NCBI GenBank assembly: GCA_022798855.1
Contig: JAAWNI010000104.1
Coordinates: 1 to 7,707 of the forward strand
Reading direction: 5' to 3'
Source: Lawsonibacter sp.
Lineage (GTDB): Bacteria; Bacillota; Clostridia; Oscillospirales; Oscillospiraceae
Length of the DNA stretch: 7,707 nt
Made by a program: the position numbers and the translations under genes. The notes beneath the pieces were generated by a model that saw only the letters and a program-made list of their open reading frames with translations, was not told where the DNA came from and ran no database searches. Below, one piece after another: positions 1 to 3,677 of this stretch (position 1 is the stretch's first letter; every line of letters starts with the position of its first letter).

Positions 1-91
1 GAGGAACGTGTGTATAAACATTAACCTTGCGGATATTGTTTTTTAATAAGAAACTGGAGAAGGTGCGGTTTGTGCCACCCCGTTATCCATA
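1..91. mobile_element. Possible end of an unidentified insertion element or other foreign DNA
   Basis: This stretch is about 42% GC by hand count (about 35% in the first 60 bases), whereas the DNA just to its right is about 70% GC. The change falls where the minus-strand peptidase frame stops. Read on the minus strand, the junction is CCGTAATATGGATAACGG. The first bases GTAA recall the ends of IS66-type elements, but the match is too short to name a family. No transposase frame fits inside the stretch, and no target duplication can be seen because the other end is outside the window. It could instead be an old deletion junction or diverged native sequence. Confidence 0.35.
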
Positions 92-469
92 TTACGGCCA
101 GGTGAACACCTTCGAGACGGTCGTGTTGCTGCTCTGGGTGTCCGGCTCCGGGGTGGGCGTCTTCGCCGGCTCCGGGTCGTCGGGCTGGGTGGAGGGCTCC
201 ACCTCGGGGGCGGGGGGCTTGACGGTAACAGCGGGCTCGTCGCCCTTCACGCCAGGGCTGGGGACGGCGGGCTGGACCACGCTCCGGTCCGGGATGGTGA
301 CGGAAGCGCTGCCCCCCGCCGGCTGGGCGGAGCGGGTGCCGCCCATAACGGTCCGCAGCAGATAGTAGCCTGAAATTCCTATGGTGGCGACGCACAGGAA
401 CAGGACGATGTAAAAGCCCTTTCCCATGGCAAAATCGCCCAATTTGTTCAAAAAGCTCCGGTTTTTCAA
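92..469 (-). pseudogene. Truncated M23-type (SpoIIQ-like) peptidase: membrane anchor and linker only
   Basis: The 125-residue frame starts at a TTG (469-467) placed 5 nt after a strong GGAGGTGG ribosome binding site. Residues 1-18 are a basic cytoplasmic segment, residues about 19-38 form one membrane helix (FYIVLFLCVATIGISGYYLL), and residues about 48-115 are a Pro/Thr/Glu-rich extracytoplasmic linker. The last residues, VFTWP, resemble the point where the M23 (LytM) domain normally begins in Clostridia proteins of this build. A TAA follows at once and no HxxxD or HxH zinc ligands are encoded. Proteins of this shape with an M23 domain act on peptidoglycan outside the membrane, and SpoIIQ-like members work in engulfment during sporulation. 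Assigning this one to M23 is my recognition of the N-terminal pattern, not a domain hit. The frame stops where base composition drops, so I read it as a gene broken by insertion or deletion. A small native membrane protein is the less likely alternative. Confidence 0.65.
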
Positions 470-474
470 AAAAC

Positions 475-482
475 CACCTCCA
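475..482 (-). promoter_or_regulatory. Ribosome binding site that sets a TTG start
   Basis: On the minus strand the sequence is GGAGGTGG followed by TTTT and the TTG codon at 469-467. No ATG or GTG lies between this site and the membrane helix except the internal Met15, which would remove the basic cytoplasmic segment and has no comparable site. This supports the TTG start of the truncated peptidase gene. Confidence 0.65.
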
Positions 483-510
483 AAGCCTATTTTGGACAGG
501 CCTGGAGACG

Positions 511-539
511 GTTATACATGGAAGGCGAAATTTTCCCAA
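511..539 (-). promoter_or_regulatory. Putative sigma-A-type promoter for the truncated peptidase gene
   Basis: On the minus strand, TTGGGA (539-534, 4 of 6 to consensus) is separated by 17 nt from TATAAC (516-511, 5 of 6). The -10 box lies about 40 nt upstream of the TTG start. If the gene is a sporulation peptidase, a sigma-F or sigma-G promoter might be expected instead, and I did not see a convincing one. The -35 box overlaps the first arm and spacer of the inverted repeat at 528-554. Confidence 0.5.
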
Positions 540-554
540 GCCTTCGGAAAATTT
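521..554. repeat. Two overlapping inverted repeats in the divergent promoter region
   Basis: AAATTTTCC (528-536) and GGAAAATTT (546-554) are perfect 9-bp arms separated by 9 bp. A second dyad, GAAGGC (521-526) with GCCTTC (540-545), overlaps them. The two pairings cannot form together. The block covers the -35 box of the leftward promoter and ends 21 bp before the -35 box of the rightward rpiB promoter, so it could be a shared operator. The binding protein is unknown. The AT-rich core could also simply be an upstream element. Confidence 0.45.
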
Positions 555-575
555 GTCCGCCACATCCCCCGCCCC

Positions 576-604
576 TTGCAAGCGTCCAGGAAAAACGTTA
601 CAAT
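576..604 (+). promoter_or_regulatory. Promoter of rpiB (TTGCAA, 17 nt, TACAAT)
   Basis: The -35 box TTGCAA (576-581) and the -10 box TACAAT (599-604) each match 5 of 6 consensus bases, with the ideal 17-nt spacing. Transcription would begin near 611, giving a leader of roughly 47 nt. The rpiB ribosome binding site AGGAGGA (644-650) lies 7 nt before the ATG at 658. Confidence 0.75.
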
Positions 605-657
605 AGAGCGGAACACACGGCGGGCCCCGCCCGCTGGAGAAAGAGGAGGAATTTGAT

Positions 658-1092
658 ATGATCGCTATCGCGTCTGACCACGGCGGCTATCAGCTCAAGG
701 AGCACATCAAGGCCTATCTGGCCGCCAAGGGCACCACCTGCGAGGATTTCGGCACCGACAGCACCGACAGCTGCGACTACCCCGTATTCGGCAAGGCGGC
801 CGCCCAGGCGGTGGCCAGCGGACGGTGTGAGAAGGGCATCGTCATCTGCACCACCGGCATCGGCATCTCCATCTCCGCCAACAAGGTGAAGGGCATCCGC
901 TGCGCCCTGTGCGGCGACGTGCTGTCCGCCGAGATGACCCGCCGCCACAACGACGCCAACATGCTGGCCATCGGCGCGGGCATCGTGGGCGCCATGACCG
1001 CCGAACGCATTGTGGACACCTTCCTGAGCACCAGCTTCGAGGGGGGCCGCCACGCCCGCCGGGTGGGGCTGATGATGGAAATAGAGGAATAA
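658..1092 (+). CDS. rpiB: Ribose-5-phosphate isomerase B (RpiB/LacAB family)
   Basis: The 144-residue protein should interconvert ribulose 5-phosphate and ribose 5-phosphate in the cytoplasmic non-oxidative pentose phosphate pathway. Family marks are the N-terminal SDHGG (6-10), the DYP at 40-42, the anion-hole and catalytic segment CTTGIGISISANKVKGIR (64-81) with the catalytic-base cysteine at 64, RRHND (95-99) with the active-site His97, and the closing FEGGRHARRV (127-136). Length is normal for the family (about 140-150). The usual CGTGIG here reads CTTGIG, a variant seen in Clostridia relatives, so activity is probably intact. The start is fixed by AGGAGGA 7 nt upstream. The gene has its own promoter and stands alone: divergent from the broken peptidase gene and separated from the efflux operon by repeats and a terminator. 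Allose-6-phosphate or galactose-6-phosphate isomerase (LacA/LacB) are related alternatives, but no sugar operon is nearby. Confidence 0.93.
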   Translation: MIAIASDHGGYQLKEHIKAYLAAKGTTCEDFGTDSTDSCDYPVFGKAAAQAVASGRCEKGIVICTTGIGISISANKVKGIRCALCGDVLSAEMTRRHNDANMLAIGAGIVGAMTAERIVDTFLSTSFEGGRHARRVGLMMEIEE

Positions 1093-1100
1093 CCAGCCAG

Positions 1101-1118
1101 GCCCGCCGGATGGCGGGC
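1101..1118 (+). terminator. GC hairpin just after rpiB, weak terminator candidate
   Basis: GCCCGCC (1101-1107) and GGCGGGC (1112-1118) form a perfect 7-bp stem with a GGAT loop, 8 bp after the rpiB stop. No T-run follows, so on its own it is a poor intrinsic terminator. It may protect the 3' end, with real termination at the hairpin and T-run at 1535-1561. Confidence 0.4.
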
Positions 1119-1141
1119 TCAGCTTGTCGCGCTCTATCGTC

Positions 1142-1192
1142 GGCTCCCTCTTCAAGGGAGCTGGCACCGCCGTAGGCGGTGGCTGAGGGAGT
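1142..1192 (+). repeat. Palindromic repeat copy R1 (two hairpins plus a third strand)
   Basis: Hairpin A is GCTCCCT (1143-1149) with AGGGAGC (1155-1161). Hairpin B is CACCGCC (1165-1171) with GGCGGTG (1175-1181). A third strand AGGGAG (1186-1191) repeats the right arm of hairpin A, so CTCCCT can pair with either one. This layout matches an abundant intergenic palindromic repeat I associate with Oscillospiraceae genomes. A T-run of seven (1202-1208) lies 10 bp beyond the copy, too far for a standard terminator. Confidence 0.75.
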
Positions 1193-1220
1193 AACAAGCG
1201 GTTTTTTTACTATGTTTCGC

Positions 1221-1247
1221 TCCCCCCGCCCCCTGCGGGGGGATTCC
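1221..1247 (+). repeat. Partial palindromic repeat R0 (tail fragment)
   Basis: The fragment has CCCCCC, then a short GC-rich piece, then GGGGGG and ATTCC, like the closing end of copy R3. It lacks a complete A hairpin. After ATTCC it continues with GTTTAAGGAAA, and the same junction after R3 reads CTTTACAGGAAA, so the repeat unit seems to extend past the palindrome. Confidence 0.5.
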
Positions 1248-1280
1248 GTTTAAGGAAAGTCTTAAATACTGGAATCCCCC
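1238..1280. repeat. Tail-to-tail inverted repeat joining R0 and R2
   Basis: GGGGGATTCC (1238-1247) and GGAATCCCCC (1271-1280) are perfect 10-bp inverted arms. Between them TTTAAG (1249-1254) and CTTAAA (1261-1266) form a nested second inverted repeat around GAAAGT. This is the only AT-rich part of the repeat mosaic and could form one long interrupted hairpin. Confidence 0.65.
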
Positions 1281-1326
1281 AGTCACGGCTACGCCGTGCC
1301 AGCCCCCTTTAACAAGGGGGCCTTTT
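1271..1326 (-). repeat. Palindromic repeat copy R2, inverted relative to R1 and R3
   Basis: Read on the plus strand, the order is GGAATCCCCC, hairpin B (CACGGC 1284-1289, loop TAC, GCCGTG 1293-1298), then hairpin A (GCCCCCTT 1302-1309, loop TAAC, AAGGGGGC 1314-1321) followed by TTTT (1323-1326). This is the R1 layout on the opposite strand. Hairpin A with its short T-run could act as a weak rightward terminator. Confidence 0.75.
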
Positions 1327-1355
1327 GGAGCAGGACAGGGGCCTTCAAGCACCCA

Positions 1356-1414
1356 AGCCCCCCTTGTTAAAGGGGGGAGGGCCGCCGGGTGAAACCCGGT
1401 GGCGGGGGGATTCC
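1356..1414 (+). repeat. Palindromic repeat copy R3, forming an inverted pair with R2
   Basis: Hairpin A is CCCCCCTT (1358-1365) with AAGGGGGG (1370-1377). Hairpin B is GCCGCCGGGT (1381-1390) with ACCCGGTGGC (1394-1403), a 10-bp stem with one G-T wobble. The closing strand is GGGGGGATTCC (1404-1414). R2 and R3 share the CCCCCTTGTTAAAGGGGG core in opposite orientation and are separated by about 29 bp. Hairpin B differs completely in sequence between them but is preserved as a stem, which suggests selection on or copying of structure. Confidence 0.75.
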
Positions 1415-1508
1415 CTTTACAGGAAATCTGTAGGGCGCGACGACCCCGGCGCGCCGTCCTCTGGCGGCGGGGGGTTCCATCAAACGAAACCGCTCAAGAC
1501 AAGAGACT
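1415..1508. other. Spacer between repeat copies with further small hairpins, no gene seen
   Basis: It contains TACAG (1418-1422) with CTGTA (1428-1432), then GGCGCG (1434-1439) with CGCGCC (1450-1455), and a GGGGGGTTCC (1469-1478) that looks like the tail of another degraded repeat copy facing R4. Open frames across this region are short, lack ribosome binding sites and only reflect the GC-rich repeats. Confidence 0.5.
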
Positions 1509-1561
1509 CCCCCCGTCACGGCTGTGCCGCGCCACCCCCCTCCTGGAGGGGGGCTTTTTTT
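1509..1561 (-). repeat. Palindromic repeat copy R4
   Basis: On the plus strand it has CCCCCC (1509-1514), then hairpin B (CACGGC 1517-1522, loop TGT, GCCGCG 1526-1531, with one mismatch), then hairpin A (CCCCCCTC 1535-1542 with GAGGGGGG 1546-1553), then a T-run. The orientation is the same as R2. The end of this copy also serves as a terminator (see the 1535-1561 entry). Confidence 0.7.
1535..1561 (+). terminator. Strong intrinsic terminator upstream of the efflux operon
   Basis: An 8-bp all-GC-rich stem (CCCCCCTC 1535-1542, loop CTG, GAGGGGGG 1546-1553) is followed by C and seven Ts (1555-1561). This is a textbook Rho-independent terminator for rightward transcription. It would stop read-through from rpiB before the regulated promoter at 1608. 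Confidence 0.8.
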
Positions 1562-1607
1562 CTGCCCGGGGGTCGGGGATTTTAACAAAAGCTTCACATT
1601 TCCCGCC

Positions 1608-1636
1608 TTGACAGGACCCGGGGCCTTCTGTATAAT
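1608..1636 (+). promoter_or_regulatory. Consensus promoter of the tetR-efflux operon
   Basis: TTGACA (1608-1613) and TATAAT (1631-1636) are both perfect consensus hexamers with the ideal 17-nt spacing. Such a strong promoter is usual where a tight repressor controls it. Transcription should start near 1643, inside the first operator dyad. It is the only promoter I can find ahead of the four genes. Confidence 0.9.
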
Positions 1637-1638
1637 CA

Positions 1639-1651
1639 TGACAGCCTGTCA
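1639..1651. promoter_or_regulatory. Operator O1, perfect dyad TGACAG-C-CTGTCA
   Basis: A perfect 13-bp palindrome starts 2 bp after the -10 box and overlaps the expected transcription start. Its size and TGACA/TGTCA half-sites are typical of TetR-family operators, and the gene directly downstream is a TetR-family regulator, so autoregulation is the simplest reading. Binding has not been shown. Confidence 0.7.
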
Positions 1652-1656
1652 CATTA

Positions 1657-1669
1657 CGACAACCTGTCA
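1657..1669. promoter_or_regulatory. Operator O2, imperfect second dyad CGACAACCTGTCA
   Basis: This differs from O1 at two positions of 13 and keeps the right half-site CTGTCA intact. The shared block GACA(G/A)CCTGTCACA (1640-1653 and 1658-1671) is a 13 of 14 direct repeat with an 18-bp period, so the two sites lie close to the same helical face. It ends 5 bp before the GGAGGG ribosome binding site. Confidence 0.6.
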
Positions 1670-1674
1670 CAAAA

Positions 1675-1680
1675 GGAGGG
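1675..1680 (+). promoter_or_regulatory. Ribosome binding site setting the GTG start of tetR
   Basis: GGAGGG lies 5 nt before GTG at 1686-1688. The reading frame is open further upstream, through the repeat region, but any earlier start would lie upstream of the promoter, and the TetR homology begins only here. GTG 1686 is therefore chosen. Confidence 0.8.
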
Positions 1681-1685
1681 AGACT

Positions 1686-2333
1686 GTGCCCACCGCCACC
1701 TTTTTTCGACTGCCCGAGGAGAAGCGCGGGCGGCTGATCGACGCCTGCTGGGCGGAGCTGGCCCAGGTCCGCTTTACCGACGTGTCCATCAACCGGATCA
1801 TCACCGCCGCCCACATCCCACGGGGCAGCTTTTACCAGTACTTCGACGACAAGGACGATTTGATCCGCTACTTATTGGAGGATATGCGGCAGTATTTCAT
1901 CACGCTGCTGCGGGATATCCTGGTGGAAGCGAAAGGGGACCTGTTCGCCCTGCCCCTGACGGCCTACGACCGGTTTATCAGCCAGCGGGGAGACACCGAC
2001 CCCATGCTGGCCCTGTTCATCCAGCTGGTGACCCTGAACAAGGGCCTTGACCTACAGAATTTCATCGGCGCTCCACAGAGCTTCCCCGGCGGGCGGCAGA
2101 GCTTTCTCCCCGACCCGCTGTGGGAGGTGGTGGACCCCGCCCTGCTGCGGCACAGCGGCCGGGAGTACGCCGAGCAGGTCTTTCATCTGGCCTGCGCGGT
2201 GCTGGCCTTCGCCATTGTGGAGACGCTGCGGGACCCATCCCAGTCCCCCCGGGTTCGGGAGCTGGCAAAAGAACGTGTGGACCTGCTCCGCTACGGCGGG
2301 GCGGCGGCCGGATATAAGGAGGAACTTACATGA
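1686..2333 (+). CDS. TetR/AcrR-family transcriptional regulator of the efflux operon
   Basis: The 215-residue cytoplasmic DNA-binding protein has a normal TetR length. The N-terminal three-helix domain covers about residues 10-58, with the helix-turn-helix at roughly 33-52 (VSINRIITAAHIPRGSFYQY) and the signature FYQYFDDKDDLI at 49-60. The remainder (about 60-215) is the variable helical ligand and dimerisation domain, and its ligand cannot be read from sequence. The GTG start follows GGAGGG and sits after a consensus promoter with two dyads, so it probably represses itself and the three genes behind it. Its TGA overlaps the next ATG by 4 bp (ATGA), and the next gene's AAGGAGG lies within its last codons, implying translational coupling. 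Activation rather than repression is possible but unlikely given the dyads downstream of the -10 box. Confidence 0.93.
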   Translation: MPTATFFRLPEEKRGRLIDACWAELAQVRFTDVSINRIITAAHIPRGSFYQYFDDKDDLIRYLLEDMRQYFITLLRDILVEAKGDLFALPLTAYDRFISQRGDTDPMLALFIQLVTLNKGLDLQNFIGAPQSFPGGRQSFLPDPLWEVVDPALLRHSGREYAEQVFHLACAVLAFAIVETLRDPSQSPRVRELAKERVDLLRYGGAAAGYKEELT

Positions 2334-3664
2334 AAAAACGGACCACAGCCCTTCTGCTGGCGGCGGCGCTGGCCTTGTCCCTGCTGGGCGTGACGGCCCT
2401 GGCGGCGGAGGGCGGACCCCTCCCGGCCGGCCAGGCCCAGCCGGCGGAGGAGCCGGGGGCGGCTCCCGCAGCGCAGCCAGAGGGCCAGGGGGAGGAGCCC
2501 TCCCCGGAGGGGGGCCAGCCCCCTGAGGAGCCGGTGGAGGAGTACATACCCGACCCGGTGGGGTCGCTCACCTTCGCCAACCTGGAGCGGCGGATGCGCG
2601 AGGGCAGCCTCCAGGTCATGTCCCTCCAGGAGAACATCGACATGCTGGAGGAGATCGACTACGACGTGCTGAAAGAGGACCTGCGCCAGCAGCTGAACCA
2701 GCTGGCCCAGGCCCAGTGGATGATGGTGCAGTTCGGGCAGAGCGGCACCCTGGCCTACGAGCGGATGGACCAGGCCTACGGCGCGGTCCGGGAGCAGTTC
2801 GACGCCATCAAGGACGGCGACATGCAGGCCGACAACGCCGACACCATCCGCCAGCTGAAAAACCTGCAAAACCAGATCGTCATGGCCGGGGAGGCCACCT
2901 ACATCGCCCTGGTGGCCATGGAGCAGCAGGAGGGCGGGCTGGAGCGCCAGCTGGCCGCCCTGGACCGCCAGCTCACCGAGCTGGAGCTGCGCTATCAGCT
3001 GGGCCACATCTCCTCCATGGCCTTGAAGCAGGCCAAGGCGGGCCGGGCGGCCCTGGCCAGCGGCCTGGACACCCTGGGCATGAACCTGAACACCTACAAG
3101 GGCCAGCTGGAGCTGCTCATCGGGGCGGACATCACCGGCGGGATATCCCTGGGCGCCCTGCCCACGGTGGATCGGGAGTCCCTGGGGGCCATGGACCTGG
3201 ACGCCGACCTGGAGTCGGCCAAGGCCAACAGCTGGGACCTCTACCAGGCCACCGAAACCTATAAGGATGCCCGGAAGGAGTACAACGACCACGGCGGCGA
3301 GTCGGGCCTGGAGTCCCACCCCAACAGCACCTCCTATAAGCAGGCCCGGCACACCTACTACAGCGCCAAGTACACCTATGACAACACCGTGCAGAACTTC
3401 GAGCTGGGGCTGCGCAACCTGTATTTGAAGGTGAAGGACAACCAGCAGGTGCTGGCCGCCGCCCGGACCGCCTTGGCGGCGGAGAAGGACAACTTCGCCG
3501 TGGCCCAGCTGAAGCACAGCCAGGGGAACCTGTCCCAGAACGCCCTGCTGGAGGCCCAGGACAAGGTGGCCGAAGCCCAGGAGAAGGTGTCCGGCGCGGA
3601 AAACGACCTGTTTTCCTCCTACAACACCTACCGCTGGGCCGTGGACTACGGTATTCTGAATTAA
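2330..3664 (+). CDS. Secreted TolC-family-like helical protein (efflux partner)
   Basis: The 444-residue protein begins with a signal peptide (KKR, then a hydrophobic core, probable cleavage after Ala25 or Ala26; no lipobox cysteine). Residues about 27-76 are a Pro/Glu/Gly-rich linker, and the rest is almost wholly helical and rich in Gln, Ala, Leu and Glu. Two segments match the TolC-family repeat: RYQLGHISSMALKQAK (221-236) running to LELLIG (260-265), and LKHSQGNLSQNALLEAQ (394-410) running to AVDYG (437-441). Each has the 'G-x-(I/L)-S...L..A' pattern followed by a long helix. TolC proteins form outer-membrane exit ducts, but I see no clear amphipathic beta-strand segments between the helical hairpins, which fits a monoderm host. 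It sits between tetR and the adaptor gene, so it probably works with the pump outside the membrane. AAGGAGG (2316-2322) supports the ATG. A generic coiled-coil surface protein is the alternative. Confidence 0.8.
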   Translation: MKKRTTALLLAAALALSLLGVTALAAEGGPLPAGQAQPAEEPGAAPAAQPEGQGEEPSPEGGQPPEEPVEEYIPDPVGSLTFANLERRMREGSLQVMSLQENIDMLEEIDYDVLKEDLRQQLNQLAQAQWMMVQFGQSGTLAYERMDQAYGAVREQFDAIKDGDMQADNADTIRQLKNLQNQIVMAGEATYIALVAMEQQEGGLERQLAALDRQLTELELRYQLGHISSMALKQAKAGRAALASGLDTLGMNLNTYKGQLELLIGADITGGISLGALPTVDRESLGAMDLDADLESAKANSWDLYQATETYKDARKEYNDHGGESGLESHPNSTSYKQARHTYYSAKYTYDNTVQNFELGLRNLYLKVKDNQQVLAAARTALAAEKDNFAVAQLKHSQGNLSQNALLEAQDKVAEAQEKVSGAENDLFSSYNTYRWAVDYGILN

Positions 3665-3677
3665 AGGAGACAGATCC

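Noticed and set aside
21..581. Minus-strand frame of 186 codons overlapping the truncated peptidase
   Set aside because: It is in another frame, Arg/Pro-rich and without a membrane helix. The 92-469 frame has a strong ribosome binding site, a clear membrane anchor and linker.
605..657. Riboswitch in the rpiB leader
   Set aside because: The leader is only about 47 nt long and shows no recognisable aptamer core or terminator/antiterminator pair.
598..1197. Minus-strand frame of 199 codons opposite rpiB
   Set aside because: It overlaps all of rpiB on the other strand, and its composition is that of an antisense shadow.
1202..1208. T-run of seven after R1 as an intrinsic terminator
   Set aside because: The run lies 10 bp beyond the last G-rich strand of R1, so no stable stem directly precedes it.
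1141..1561. CRISPR array
   Set aside because: The repeats vary in sequence and orientation and are unevenly spaced, with no constant direct repeat and no cas genes.
1609..1614. A third TGACAG operator half-site at the -35 box
   Set aside because: It is part of the consensus TTGACA hexamer and has no CTGTCA partner at the right spacing.
1325..1639. Short open frames on both strands across the repeat region
   Set aside because: They are built from hairpin sequences, lack ribosome binding sites and end inside repeat units.
1524..1685. N-terminal extension of the TetR frame to 1524
   Set aside because: It would run through the terminator, the promoter and the operators. The GTG at 1686 with GGAGGG upstream matches the family's N-terminus.
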